Below are positions 51,186-60,237 of a stretch of DNA of 64,000 nucleotides, piece after piece. Numbering within the stretch: the first letter of the stretch is position 1; the number at the start of each line of letters is the position of its first letter. The notes under the pieces were generated by a model. That model made no database searches. It was given only the letters and a program-made list of their open reading frames with translations, and had not been told where the DNA came from. The stretch is taken from NCBI RefSeq assembly GCF_021603585.1, contig NZ_BQHI01000018.1:45488-109487 (forward strand). The letters are read 5' to 3'. The position numbers and the translations under genes were made by a program. The DNA comes from Pseudomonas sputi (lineage in GTDB: Bacteria; Pseudomonadota; Gammaproteobacteria; Pseudomonadales; Pseudomonadaceae).

Positions 51186-53045
51186 ATGCTTCGCCTGTTT
51201 GAACAACGGCTCGACCCCTTCCCGCCCGACGAAGCGCCGCCACCGCCGGTCGGTCTGGCGCGATTCCTGTGGGCCTGCACCCGTGGCGCTCGCGGCTATA
51301 TCCTCGCGCTGGCGCTGCTCAGTGCCGGTGTGTCGATCTACGAAGCCTGGTTGTTTTCCTTTCTGGGCCAGGTCGTGGATCTGCTCTCGACCTGGCAAGC
51401 CGGCGGCGCTGCGAACGGCCAGGAGAGCCGTGTGCTGTGGGGCATCGGTATCGTGTTGCTGACCAGCGTCGGGCTGGTGGCGCTGCGCACCCTGGTTCAG
51501 CATCAGGTGTTAGCGATCAATCTGCCGCTGCGTCTGCGCTGGGATTTTCATCGGCTGATGCTGCGCCAGAGCCTTTCATTCTTTTCCGACGAGTTCTCCG
51601 GCCGGGTCACGACCAAGGTGATGCAGACCGCACTGGCCGTGCGCGAGGTGCTGTTCACTGTGATCGAGATCGCACCGGGCATCGGCGTTTACTTCATTGC
51701 GATTATCGCGCTGGCCGGCGGCTTCGCCCTGAAGCTCATGCTGCCGTTCATTGCCTGGGTCGCGCTGTTCGGGCTGGCGATGCTGTATTTCGTGCCACGC
51801 CTGGGCCAGGTCGGACAGGAACAGGCCCATGCGCGTTCGTCGATGACGGGCCGGGTGTCGGACGCCTACACCAACATCACCACGGTGAAACTGTTCTCCC
51901 ACTCCAAACGTGAAGCGCACTTTGCGCGGGCGGCAATGGAGGATTTCAAGCAGACCGGTTTCCGCCAGATGCGGCTGGTCAGCCAGTTCGAGATCGTCAA
52001 TCAGGCGCTGGTGGTCGGGCTGATCATGGGCGCCGGCGGCTACGCCTTGTGGCTGTGGCATCAGGGCGACGTCGGCACCGGGGCCGTGGCGGCGATCACG
52101 GCCATGGCGTTGCGCATCAATGGCATGTCGCACTGGATCATGTGGCAGATGACGTCGCTGTTCGAGAACATCGGCACGGTGCAGGACGGCATGGACACCC
52201 TGACCCGTGGCCCCAAAGTGCAGGATGCGCCGGACGCCGGCGTGCTGGTGCCTTCCGGCGGCGCCGTCGAATTCGACAACGTGAGCTTCAACTACAACGG
52301 CGAACGCCAGGTGCTCGACGGCTTGAGCCTGAGCATCCGTCCGGGGGAAAAAATCGGTCTGGTGGGCCGCTCCGGCGCCGGTAAATCCACGCTGATCAAC
52401 CTGCTGCTGCGCTTCTATGACGTCGATCGCGGCGAGATTCGCATCGACGGCCAGAACATCGCACAGGTGACACAGGACAGTCTGCGCAGCGCGATCGGCA
52501 TGGTCACTCAGGACACGTCCCTGCTGCATCGCTCCATTCGCGACAACATCGCCTACGGCCGACCGGACGCAACCGACGAACAGATCCAGCGTGCCGCCGC
52601 CAACGCCCAGGCCGATGGTTTCATCAACCAGCTCAGCGACCGCCAGGGCCACACCGGCTACGACACGCTGGTGGGCGAACGCGGCATCAAGCTTTCCGGT
52701 GGCCAGCGCCAACGCATCGCCATCGCCCGGGTGATGCTCAAGAACGCGCCGATCCTTCTACTGGACGAAGCTACCAGCGCGCTAGATTCCGAAGTCGAAG
52801 TCGCCATTCAGGAAAGCCTCGATGAAATGATGCAGGGCAAAACCGTGATCGCCATCGCTCATCGACTGTCGACGATTGCGGCGATGGATCGCCTGATTGT
52901 CATGGATGAGGGGCGCATCATCGAGCAAGGCACCCACACCGAACTGCTGGCGAAAAACGGCACCTATGCGCGACTGTGGCAGCATCAGAGTGGCGGGTTT
53001 CTGGGTGAGGATCAGGAGGTGGCAGAGGCGATGGATCAAGCGTGA
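51186..53045 (+). CDS. ABC exporter, fused permease and ATPase (MsbA-like)
   Basis: The 619-residue half-transporter has six membrane helices in residues about 30-320 and a nucleotide-binding domain from about 360: Walker A GRSGAGKST near 395, signature LSGGQRQRIAIARV near 505, Walker B ILLLDEATSALD near 523 and AHRLST near 558. It works as a homodimer exporting lipids, peptides or drugs. It is divergent from hchA and 2.4 kb from the NRPS operon start, so it may export the peptide or give self-resistance, but this class is also common away from such clusters. GGAG precedes ATG 51186. Confidence 0.9.
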   Translation: MLRLFEQRLDPFPPDEAPPPPVGLARFLWACTRGARGYILALALLSAGVSIYEAWLFSFLGQVVDLLSTWQAGGAANGQESRVLWGIGIVLLTSVGLVALRTLVQHQVLAINLPLRLRWDFHRLMLRQSLSFFSDEFSGRVTTKVMQTALAVREVLFTVIEIAPGIGVYFIAIIALAGGFALKLMLPFIAWVALFGLAMLYFVPRLGQVGQEQAHARSSMTGRVSDAYTNITTVKLFSHSKREAHFARAAMEDFKQTGFRQMRLVSQFEIVNQALVVGLIMGAGGYALWLWHQGDVGTGAVAAITAMALRINGMSHWIMWQMTSLFENIGTVQDGMDTLTRGPKVQDAPDAGVLVPSGGAVEFDNVSFNYNGERQVLDGLSLSIRPGEKIGLVGRSGAGKSTLINLLLRFYDVDRGEIRIDGQNIAQVTQDSLRSAIGMVTQDTSLLHRSIRDNIAYGRPDATDEQIQRAAANAQADGFINQLSDRQGHTGYDTLVGERGIKLSGGQRQRIAIARVMLKNAPILLLDEATSALDSEVEVAIQESLDEMMQGKTVIAIAHRLSTIAAMDRLIVMDEGRIIEQGTHTELLAKNGTYARLWQHQSGGFLGEDQEVAEAMDQA

Positions 53046-53057
53046 ATCTGCGGTATC

Positions 53058-53090
53058 GATCAGCCCCGCAATACTGACCGGGGGCTGATC
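53058..53090 (+). terminator. Hairpin after the ABC exporter gene
   Basis: GATCAGCCCC and GGGGCTGATC form a perfect 10-bp stem directly after the ABC gene. No T-run follows, so termination may need help from Rho. Confidence 0.6.
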
Positions 53091-53189
53091 GTCGCTCAGA
53101 GGATTAGGCAAGGCTCAAAGACAAACCGGCATAGGTGAACGATTTCTCGCTGGCTACCATGACGTCACACCTGATTTGCGGAGCCCGTC

Positions 53190-54023
53190 ATGACCACCAC
53201 CAAAACCCTCTTCATCACCGGCGTCAGCAGCGGCTTCGGCCACGCACTGGCCAAGGAAGCACTGGCCGCTGGTCACCGCGTCATTGGCACCGTGCGCAGC
53301 GAAGCCGACTTGCAAGCCTTTCAGGCGCTGTCCAGCGACAATGCGTACGGCGTGCTGCTGGATGTCACGGACTTCGAGCGGATTGAGAGTGTCGTGGCGA
53401 CTGTGGAAGCGACCCACGGTCCGGTCGATGTGCTGGTCAACAACGCCGGCTACGGCCACGAAGGCATTTTCGAGGAGTCGCCGCTGGAGGACATGCGCCT
53501 CCAGTTCGACGTGAATGTGTTCGGCGCGGTCGCGGTGACCAAGGCGTTTGTGCCGTTCTTTCGCCAGCGGCGGGCGGGTCATATTCTCAATATCACGTCG
53601 ATGGGCGGCACGATCACGATGCCGGGCATTGCCTACTACTGCGCCAGCAAGTTTGCCCTCGAAGGCATCTCCGATACCCTGAGCCAGGAACTGGCGCCGT
53701 TCAATATCTTTGTGACCGCCGTCGCACCGGGTTCATTTCGCACCGACTGGGCCGGTCGTTCGATGCAGCGCACGCCCCGCAGCATCGCCGACTATGACGC
53801 CAGCTTCGATCCGGTGCGCAAGGCCCGCGAAGACAAGAGCGGCAAGCAGCTCGGTGATCCGCGCAAAGCCGCGCAGGCAATATTGCAGATCATCGCCAGC
53901 CCCGCTCCGCCAGCGCATCTGTTGCTGGGCAGCGATGCATTGAGCCTGGTGCGCGACAAGTTGAAACGTGCCGCCAGCGAGATCGATGAATGGGAAACGC
54001 TGACCCGCTCCACCGACCATTGA
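53190..54023 (+). CDS. Short-chain dehydrogenase/reductase
   Basis: The 277-residue oxidoreductase is a classical SDR: TGVSSGFGHALAKEAL (residues 10-25) binds the nucleotide, NNAGYGHEG follows near 90, the catalytic Ser is in NITSMGG near 136, and YYCASKFALEG near 149 holds the Tyr-x-x-x-Lys pair. The substrate is unknown. The AraC-type gene starts 21 bases downstream on the same strand, so the two form an operon, and the regulator probably controls this reductase. Confidence 0.88.
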   Translation: MTTTKTLFITGVSSGFGHALAKEALAAGHRVIGTVRSEADLQAFQALSSDNAYGVLLDVTDFERIESVVATVEATHGPVDVLVNNAGYGHEGIFEESPLEDMRLQFDVNVFGAVAVTKAFVPFFRQRRAGHILNITSMGGTITMPGIAYYCASKFALEGISDTLSQELAPFNIFVTAVAPGSFRTDWAGRSMQRTPRSIADYDASFDPVRKAREDKSGKQLGDPRKAAQAILQIIASPAPPAHLLLGSDALSLVRDKLKRAASEIDEWETLTRSTDH

Positions 54024-54044
54024 ACGGCCCACAGAGAGAACCCG

Positions 54045-54983
54045 ATGAAACAGGCCGACCCAGGCATTTCGCGCATGGTGCAACTCATGGAAACGCTGGC
54101 GCCCGTCGAGGGCTACAACCTCAGTGCGCTGGAAGGCGTGCGCTTCCTGCGCTCGAACCGCCCATTGACCCGCACGCCGGTGCTGTACGACCCCGGCATC
54201 GTGATTCTCTGTCAGGGGCAGAAGCGCGGGTATCTGGGCGATGACGTCTACGTCTATGACGCCCAGCACTATCTGGTGGTGTCCGTTCCGATCCCCTTCA
54301 CCATGGAGACCGACGCCTCTGAAGATGAGCCGATGCTTGCGATCTATCTGCAACTGGATTTCCAGGTGGCCAGCGAGTTGATGCAGCAAGTGGATGAGAT
54401 TCACGGCCCGAGTGATGCGCCCCCCAAGGGCATGTACGCCTCGCCGATGGACGACCGCCTGCGCGCATCAACGCTGCGCTTTCTCGAAGCCATGAGCATT
54501 CCGGGTGAGGCGCAGATATTGGGGCCGTCGCTGTTGCGGGAAATCTATTACCGCATCCTGACCGGCGAACAAGGCGGCTCGATGCGCGCCGCACTCAATC
54601 GGCAAGGGCACTTCGGCAAGGTGACGCGGGCGATCCGCAAGATCCACAGCAGCTATCAGGAGCGTCTGGACGTCGAGCAACTGGCCCGCGAAGCGAGCAT
54701 GAGCGTGCCCAGTTTTCATCTGCATTTTCGCAGCGTGACGGACGCCTCCCCCATGCAATATTTGAAGTCGACGCGCCTGCATCAGGCGCGATTGCTGATG
54801 CTGCGCCACGCCATGACTGCATCAGCGGCGGCGTTCAGTGTCGGCTATGAAAGCGCTTCGCAGTTCAGCCGCGAATTCAAACGTTTCTTCGGCCGGACAC
54901 CGCAAACGGAGATCGAGTGGATGAAAGCAACCTATGCGTTGCCTGCGCCGACGTCGCCCTCGGTCTATGTTTCGTCGCATTAA
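54045..54983 (+). CDS. AraC-family transcriptional regulator (AraC_N type)
   Basis: The 312-residue regulator has an N-terminal AraC_N-type sensor domain (about residues 20-175, with YDPGIVILCQGQKRGYLGDD) and a C-terminal pair of helix-turn-helix motifs (about 195-295; LAREASMSVPSFHLHFRSVT, then SVGYESASQFSREFKRFFG). It follows an SDR gene with a 21-base gap, an arrangement common in Pseudomonas and other Proteobacteria where the regulator controls the neighbouring reductase. The inducer is not known. Confidence 0.88.
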   Translation: MKQADPGISRMVQLMETLAPVEGYNLSALEGVRFLRSNRPLTRTPVLYDPGIVILCQGQKRGYLGDDVYVYDAQHYLVVSVPIPFTMETDASEDEPMLAIYLQLDFQVASELMQQVDEIHGPSDAPPKGMYASPMDDRLRASTLRFLEAMSIPGEAQILGPSLLREIYYRILTGEQGGSMRAALNRQGHFGKVTRAIRKIHSSYQERLDVEQLAREASMSVPSFHLHFRSVTDASPMQYLKSTRLHQARLLMLRHAMTASAAAFSVGYESASQFSREFKRFFGRTPQTEIEWMKATYALPAPTSPSVYVSSH

Positions 54984-55240
54984 AGCATTGAGCAGCTAAT
55001 CGCGCGCAGGAGGATCGAGACCTCTTCCAGATCCATCGAATCGCACTGCAAGTGCGCCAACACAAAGGTCTGGGAAACGTTGATCACCACGAATGGGCTG
55101 TTCGCCGGGTGTGGGATCACCTGCACGCGGTGCGGCAGGATGAATCCCAGTGCGTTATGCGCCAATGTGCTGCACCCTGTCGCCACCGAAGTTGATCAGG
55201 ATCTGGAAGTATTCGTGTCGATGCCGGCCGGCGTTACCCG
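54980..55240 (-). pseudogene. Remnant of an AraC-family regulator (N-terminal cupin part, frameshifted)
   Basis: Read leftward, one frame gives GRHRHEYFQILINFGGD followed by RVQHIGA and a stop; then, in another frame, ALGFILPHRVQVIPHP continues with NSPFVVINVSQTFVLAH. Together these match the cupin-like N-terminal domain of AraC/XylS regulators from memory, with a frameshift and a short loss between them. The helix-turn-helix part is absent: the frame ends at 54980, overlapping the stop codon of the intact AraC gene. No start codon or ribosome site is seen. It is most likely the leftover of a regulator of the adjacent TonB receptor. Confidence 0.6.
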
Positions 55241-55251
55241 CGCCGTACGGA

Positions 55252-57378
55252 CTACAAGGTGTAAGAAATACCGACCTGCACCGTTCTCGGCGCCCCCGGA
55301 TAGGCGTAGACGTTACCGAATGCACCCTCGTCATAGTCCCGGTCAAACAGATTCTTCAGGTCCAGATTGAGGCGCACCTTGTCATTGACCTTGTAGTACC
55401 CGAGCAGGTCGACAACGGTGTAGCTCCCCATCGAAAACGCGGTGTTCGCCGTTTGACCCGCGCGCTCATCGACATATTTGAGGCCGGTCCCCAGACCCAG
55501 ACCTCTGAGGGCTCCGTCCTGAAACTCATAGACGTTGAGCAGGCTGAAGCTGTTTTTCGGGATGTTCATCAGTCGCGTGCCGGAGCGGATCACGTTGTCC
55601 TTGGTCACCTCGGCATCGACGTAGGCGTAACCGCCGATGACACGCCACTCGGGGGTCAGGTTGCCGGCGACATTGAGGTCAAATCCTCGGCTGCGCACTT
55701 CCCCGGCAGCGACGCTGAACGTCGAGTCCACAGGGTCAGTGGTCAGGACATTGCGCTTTTCAATCTGATAGATCGCCGCGTCAACGCTCAGCTGATGCTC
55801 CAGCGCTTCCCATTTGATCCCCATCTCCCACGACTTGCCTTTCTCCGGTTCGAAGCCCCCGCCCTGTCGGCTTGCGCCGGTATTGGGTTTGAAAGAGCGT
55901 GCGGTGTCCGCATAGACCGCGAGGGTGTCGGTCAGGTCATAGGTCACACCGATGCGCGGCGTGACGGCATTGTCGCTGGCCTGCCAGTTTTTGCCGCCGG
56001 GCACGTAGGTTTCGTAGTCGTGCTCGAAGCGTTCGAAACGGGCACCGGCCAGGACCTTCAGCCGATCGGTCAGCGCCACCTGGTCCTGCACGAACGCGGC
56101 GTAGGTCTTGAGGTTTTCCTTGTCGTGGGTCGGGGTGCGCGTCAGGGCCGGACGGGGCTGACCATAGACCGGATTGAAGATATCGATCGGATAGGCACTC
56201 ACCGCGCCGCTGGAGCGCTGGATGATCGACTGGTAGTCGTAATCTTCGTATTCGATACCGGTCAGCAACGTGTGCTGCAGGCCGCCCGTGGAGAAGTGAC
56301 CGGTCAGGTTGAGCTGGGTGTCCTTGTCCGTCCACTCCAGCTTGCGATAGTTGAAATTCCGTCCCAGGGTCCGGCCATCGGCGGCAATGCCGTTGGCTTC
56401 GATGGCATTGCCCTGCAAGGTTCCGTCGAGCCACTGGAAGCCACCGCCGAGCGTCCAGTCCTCATTGAGCACATGCTCGAAGCGCAATTGCGCCATGTTG
56501 TTGTCGTTGTGCAACTTGCCAGCGTCCGGTTCTCCGAAGAAGGTGTCGCGGGAGGCCGTGCCGATCTGCCGTGGATAACGCGTCGCGCCCCGGTCCAGCG
56601 GATGGTTGTTACGCATGAAGTCACCCTCGAAGATCACGCGGGTGTCATCGCTGGCTTGCCAGGTCAGCACCGGGGTCACGCCGTAGCGTTCGGTTTCGAC
56701 GTGATCGCGGAAGGTATCGCCGCCCTCGCCCACCACGTTCAGGCGGTAGGCCAGTCGCCCCTCTTCATCGAGTGGGCCGGAAGCATCCAGGGTACCGCGC
56801 TGCATGCCTTGGTCATTCAACTGGCTGCCCAGTGTGACCGTGCGCTCAGGCAACGGTTGTTTGGAAACGACATTGAAGGTACCGCCGGGATCGCCACGGC
56901 CGTAGAGCATGGTCGCCGGCCCGCGCAGGACTTCCAGACGCTCGATGGTGTTGGCATCCGGCATGTTCGGATAACCACGGTTGATCGGGAAACCGTTACG
57001 GTAGAACTCCCCGGTGGTAAATCCGCGCACGGTGAACGTGGTCAGTCCCTGGCCGCCGAAATTGTTGGCACGCCCGACTCCGCCCGCGTAATCCAGTGCG
57101 TCCTGCAACCGAGTGGCGCCGATGTCTTCGACCGCATCTTTGGTGACGACACTGATCGATTGCGGGGTTTCATGGATCGAGGTATCGGTTCGGGTGGCGC
57201 TGGCCGAACGGGTCGCGCGATATCCGACTACCGGGCCGTCCGCTCTTTCGTAATCCGCGGTACCGACCACATCGGTTGCATCCAGCTCCAGCACTGATGC
57301 CGTTGAATCGGATGGCTCGGCCCACGCAAAGGGAGACAACGTTTGCAACACACAGATGGACAGCAGAGTTCGACGCAT
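55252..57378 (-). CDS. TonB-dependent siderophore receptor
   Basis: The 708-residue outer-membrane receptor starts with a Sec signal (MRRTLLSICVLQTLSPFAWA). A plug domain follows (about 65-170; ETPQSISVVTKDAVEDIG, then TIERLEVLRGPATMLYGRGDPGG), and then a 22-strand barrel ending in the terminal strand PRTVQVGISYTL, whose last residue is aromatic-adjacent as usual for barrel assembly. It is of the TIGR01783 type that takes up ferric siderophores. No secretin-type extension before the plug is seen, so it is not a FecA-like transducer. The ligand is unknown; it could be a foreign siderophore. An AraC remnant lies just downstream. Confidence 0.9.
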   Translation of the reverse strand: MRRTLLSICVLQTLSPFAWAEPSDSTASVLELDATDVVGTADYERADGPVVGYRATRSASATRTDTSIHETPQSISVVTKDAVEDIGATRLQDALDYAGGVGRANNFGGQGLTTFTVRGFTTGEFYRNGFPINRGYPNMPDANTIERLEVLRGPATMLYGRGDPGGTFNVVSKQPLPERTVTLGSQLNDQGMQRGTLDASGPLDEEGRLAYRLNVVGEGGDTFRDHVETERYGVTPVLTWQASDDTRVIFEGDFMRNNHPLDRGATRYPRQIGTASRDTFFGEPDAGKLHNDNNMAQLRFEHVLNEDWTLGGGFQWLDGTLQGNAIEANGIAADGRTLGRNFNYRKLEWTDKDTQLNLTGHFSTGGLQHTLLTGIEYEDYDYQSIIQRSSGAVSAYPIDIFNPVYGQPRPALTRTPTHDKENLKTYAAFVQDQVALTDRLKVLAGARFERFEHDYETYVPGGKNWQASDNAVTPRIGVTYDLTDTLAVYADTARSFKPNTGASRQGGGFEPEKGKSWEMGIKWEALEHQLSVDAAIYQIEKRNVLTTDPVDSTFSVAAGEVRSRGFDLNVAGNLTPEWRVIGGYAYVDAEVTKDNVIRSGTRLMNIPKNSFSLLNVYEFQDGALRGLGLGTGLKYVDERAGQTANTAFSMGSYTVVDLLGYYKVNDKVRLNLDLKNLFDRDYDEGAFGNVYAYPGAPRTVQVGISYTL

Positions 57379-57523
57379 GAGGGGAGAACCTTACGGATAG
57401 GCCAGAACGAAGGGTATAACTGCCAACAAAACGCGGCGGATGGTATACCACTCGCCGCGCAATTGATAGGCATTCCCATTCGTTTGTGCAGGTGACTCTC
57501 AACCTCTTGCGTTTATCCTTTCC

Positions 57524-58108
57524 TCACACGCTCAACAGGCGCTTCGTGGTCGCCATCGACGTACTCAACGATTGCCCTGTGCGTTGCAGTTTGTTCAGCA
57601 AACTGGCCCCCAGCCACAGCTGGTACAGAGTTTCGGCCAGTTGTCGGGCATCCCCCTCAGGCAAGCTTTTTTCGACCTGGCCCTGTTCGATGCTCTCGGT
57701 GATACGCGCCACTACTCGCTCGGCGCCGTCACGCAAGGTCAGGCGCATGGTTTCGGACAGGTCAGCCACCTCGGCACTGAGTTTCACCACCAGGCATTCG
57801 TCACCATGGCCTTCCAGGGTGCAGCGATCCTGCCAGCCCTGCCAGTAATCCATCAGCCGCTCACGAGCACTCAGGCCCGGCAGCGTCAGGCGTCGCTCCA
57901 TGTCGGCCAGGTAGTCGACGAAGTAATCCTCGAGCAACGCCTGGCCGTAGAGTTCCTTGGATTTGAAGTAGTGATAGAACGAGCCCTTGGGCACGCCGGC
58001 GGTCTGCAGGATCTCGTTCAGGCCGACACTGGTGAAGCCTTTTTCGGCCATCATCCGGTGGCCGGTGTCGAGCAAATGTTGGCGGGTGTCGTCGTAGGTC
58101 GGTTTCAT
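57524..58108 (-). CDS. nemR: TetR-family repressor, NemR-like
   Basis: The 194-residue repressor begins MKPTYDDTRQHLLDTG with the TetR helix-turn-helix in residues about 8-55 (GLNEILQTAGVPKGSFYHYF). The C-terminal domain contains DECLVVKLSAEVADLSE, with a Cys as in NemR, which senses electrophiles such as quinones, aldehydes and hypochlorite through Cys. It is divergent from a DJ-1-family gene and close to nemA, the same partners as in E. coli. A 15-bp palindrome found three times here is its probable operator. ATG 58108 is chosen over an in-frame start at 58129 because the shorter form matches the family. Confidence 0.82.
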   Translation of the reverse strand: MKPTYDDTRQHLLDTGHRMMAEKGFTSVGLNEILQTAGVPKGSFYHYFKSKELYGQALLEDYFVDYLADMERRLTLPGLSARERLMDYWQGWQDRCTLEGHGDECLVVKLSAEVADLSETMRLTLRDGAERVVARITESIEQGQVEKSLPEGDARQLAETLYQLWLGASLLNKLQRTGQSLSTSMATTKRLLSV

Positions 58109-58129
58109 GGGGCGCGAATTACCAGGCAA

Positions 58130-58144
58130 TAGACCAGTCGTTTA
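58130..58144. promoter_or_regulatory. Candidate NemR operator 1 (upstream of nemR)
   Basis: TAGACCAGTCGTTTA lies 22 bases before the nemR start codon. Its reverse complement differs from site 2 at one of 15 positions, so repressor binding here would give autoregulation. Confidence 0.6.
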
Positions 58145-58204
58145 TCTCAAAGGAACGCGAGTTTGCCACACCTGTCCATGAAAAAGCTTCAGAGAAAAAA
58201 TTAC

Positions 58205-58219
58205 TAGACGACTGGTCTA
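58205..58219. promoter_or_regulatory. Candidate NemR operator 2 (between nemR and the DJ-1 gene)
   Basis: TAGACGACTGGTCTA has TAGAC/GTCTA half-sites and resembles the TAGACC-N4-GGTCTA box described for E. coli NemR. It lies 100 bases before the DJ-1 gene. Confidence 0.65.
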
Positions 58220-58318
58220 ATTGGAAACTATGCTGCGCTCCGACAAACCTTTTCCCCGGTGTCGATCCTGTGCGAATCCCTTGCTCATGAACGCCGCCAG
58301 ACCAACCCAGGGTGCTCT

Positions 58319-58996
58319 ATGAAAATCTTGATGGTTCTGACTTCCCACGATCAACTCGGCAACACCGGCAAGAAAACCGGCTTCTGGCTCGAAGAGTTCG
58401 CTGCCCCCTACTACGCCTTCAAGGACGCCGGCGCCGACATCACCCTGGTTTCACCCGCAGGCGGCCAGCCACCGCTGGATCCGAAGAGTGACGAGCCCGA
58501 CGCTCAGACGGCTGAAACCGAGCGTTTCCGCCAGGACCCTGCGGCCCAGCAGGCACTGGCGAACACCGGCCGCCTGGCCGATGTCCACGCCGAAGACTTC
58601 GATGCCGTGTTTTATCCAGGTGGGCATGGCCCGCTCTGGGACCTGGCCGAAGACAAGCATTCGATTGCCCTGATCGAAGCCTTCGCGCGCCGTAACAAGC
58701 CCCATGGCTTCGTCTGCCATGCGCCGGGGGTGCTGCGTCATGTCGTCGACGCAGACGGCAAACCGCTGATCCAGCATCGCGAAGTGACGGGTTTCACTAA
58801 CTCCGAAGAAGCAGCGGTCGGTCTGACGGACGTAGTGCCGTTCCTGATCGAAGACGAGTTTCAGCGTCTTGGCGGCCGCTATTCCAAAGTCGCCGACTGG
58901 CAGGTTCACGTGGTGACGGATGGCAAACTGGTCACCGGGCAGAATCCCGCCAGCTCGGCAGCGGTCGCCGAAAAATTGCTGAAGCTGCTCGGCTGA
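58319..58996 (+). CDS. DJ-1/PfpI-family protein (glyoxalase III-like)
   Basis: The 225-residue protein has KTGFWLEEFAAPYYAF near the start with the catalytic Glu, YPGGHGPLWDL near residue 99, and FVCHAPGVLRHV with the nucleophilic Cys followed by His near 137. This is the Hsp31-like branch of the DJ-1 superfamily, whose members remove methylglyoxal or act as deglycases. Placed under NemR-type operators and next to nemA, it should take part in defence against reactive carbonyls. ATG 58319 lies after AGGG. A strong terminator follows. Confidence 0.85.
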   Translation: MKILMVLTSHDQLGNTGKKTGFWLEEFAAPYYAFKDAGADITLVSPAGGQPPLDPKSDEPDAQTAETERFRQDPAAQQALANTGRLADVHAEDFDAVFYPGGHGPLWDLAEDKHSIALIEAFARRNKPHGFVCHAPGVLRHVVDADGKPLIQHREVTGFTNSEEAAVGLTDVVPFLIEDEFQRLGGRYSKVADWQVHVVTDGKLVTGQNPASSAAVAEKLLKLLG

Positions 58997-59030
58997 AACT
59001 TTTCGCTCCACCCTCGAACGACTGATCCGG

Positions 59031-59061
59031 ACACCGTGTGTGTTGCACGGTGTTCTTTTTT
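59031..59061 (+). terminator. Rho-independent terminator after the DJ-1 gene
   Basis: ACACCGTG and CACGGTGT form an 8-bp stem with a 7-base loop, followed by TCTTTTTT. It ends the DJ-1 transcript before the separate operator of nemA. Confidence 0.85.
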
Positions 59062-59072
59062 CGCCCCTCAAA

Positions 59073-59087
59073 TAGTTGACCGGTCTA
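59073..59087. promoter_or_regulatory. Candidate NemR operator 3 (upstream of nemA)
   Basis: TAGTTGACCGGTCTA matches site 2 at 12 of 15 positions and lies 25 bases before the nemA start, after the terminator. nemA thus seems to have its own NemR-controlled promoter. Confidence 0.6.
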
Positions 59088-59112
59088 ATAAGACCATGAC
59101 CAGGGTACATCC

Positions 59113-60237
59113 ATGAACCGCAGCCGCTTCTTCACCCCCGCCACTCTGGGCCACCACACCCTGAAAAACCGTATCGTCCTGCCGCCCCTGACTCGTCAGC
59201 GCAGCACTCAACCGGGCAATGTCGCCAATGAATTGATGGCCGAGTATTACCAACAACGCGCCGGTGCAGGTTTGCTGGTGACCGAAGGCACCCAGATCGA
59301 ACCCCGTGGCCAGGGTTACGCCTGGACACCGGGTATTCATACGCCTGAGCAAATTGCCGGTTGGCGCCAGGTCACCGAGGCCGTTCACGCCAAGGAGGGG
59401 GTGATCTTCGCCCAGCTCTGGCATGTGGGACGCGTATCGCACAGTGCTTTGCAACCCGATGGCGCCGCGCCAGTGGCGCCTTCCGCCGTCGCCACCGATC
59501 GGGTCAGCGTTTTCATCGAGACCGGGCCTGGCATTGGCACTCTGGTTCCACCGTCCACGCCTCGCGCACTGACCACCGAGGAAGTCCAGGAACTGGTTCA
59601 GCTGTACATCCAGGCGGCGCGCAATGCCATGGACGCCGGTTTCGACGGTATCGAGCTGCACTGCGCCAATGGTTATCTGGTGAACCAGTTCATCTCCGCC
59701 CACAGCAACTTGCGAACCGACCAATACGGCGGTTCGCTGCATAACCGTCTGCGCTTTCTGCGCGAAGTGGTGGCCGGGGTCGCCGAGTGCATCGGCAAGG
59801 AAAAAGTCGGTGTGCGCTTCGCGCCGCTGTTCACCACCACCGATGAAGCGCGGACTTATCTGGGCATGGTCGAGGATGACCCGCACACCACCTACATCGA
59901 AGCGATCAAGGTGCTGCAAGACGTCGGCATCGCCTACCTGTCCATCGCCGAAGCCGACTGGGACGACGCGCCAGTGATGCCGGAGACGTTCCGTCGAGCG
60001 GTGCGCAACACCTTCAGCGGCGCGATCATCTATGCGGGCCGCTACAACGCCGAAAGCGGTGCACGATTGCTTGAATCCGGACTGGCCGATCTCGTGGCTT
60101 TCGGTCGCCCGTTCATGGCCAACCCGGATCTGCCCGCACGCATCGCCAATGACTGGCCGCTGAACTCGCTGAACCCGGCCACGGTGTATGGCGGTCAGGC
60201 CGAAGGCTATGTGGATTACCCGGTGTACGCAGAGTAG
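59113..60237 (+). CDS. nemA: NADH:flavin oxidoreductase of the Old Yellow Enzyme family
   Basis: The 374-residue FMN enzyme reduces electrophilic alkenes, N-ethylmaleimide, quinones and nitro compounds. It shows NRIVLPPLTRQRS near the start, LWHVGRVSH near residue 100, and LHCANGYLVNQFISAHSN near 178, where His and Asn are the substrate-binding pair (H-x-x-N). DQYGGSLHNRLRF and GRPFMANPDL follow. Full length for NemA. It has its own operator and follows a terminator, so it is a separate unit of the NemR regulon. Its stop codon lies 22 bases inside the convergent diguanylate cyclase gene. Confidence 0.92.
   Translation: MNRSRFFTPATLGHHTLKNRIVLPPLTRQRSTQPGNVANELMAEYYQQRAGAGLLVTEGTQIEPRGQGYAWTPGIHTPEQIAGWRQVTEAVHAKEGVIFAQLWHVGRVSHSALQPDGAAPVAPSAVATDRVSVFIETGPGIGTLVPPSTPRALTTEEVQELVQLYIQAARNAMDAGFDGIELHCANGYLVNQFISAHSNLRTDQYGGSLHNRLRFLREVVAGVAECIGKEKVGVRFAPLFTTTDEARTYLGMVEDDPHTTYIEAIKVLQDVGIAYLSIAEADWDDAPVMPETFRRAVRNTFSGAIIYAGRYNAESGARLLESGLADLVAFGRPFMANPDLPARIANDWPLNSLNPATVYGGQAEGYVDYPVYAE

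Noticed and set aside
55150-57297. 715-codon rightward frame opposite the TonB receptor
   Set aside because: Shadow of the receptor gene; the leftward frame has signal peptide, plug and barrel motifs.
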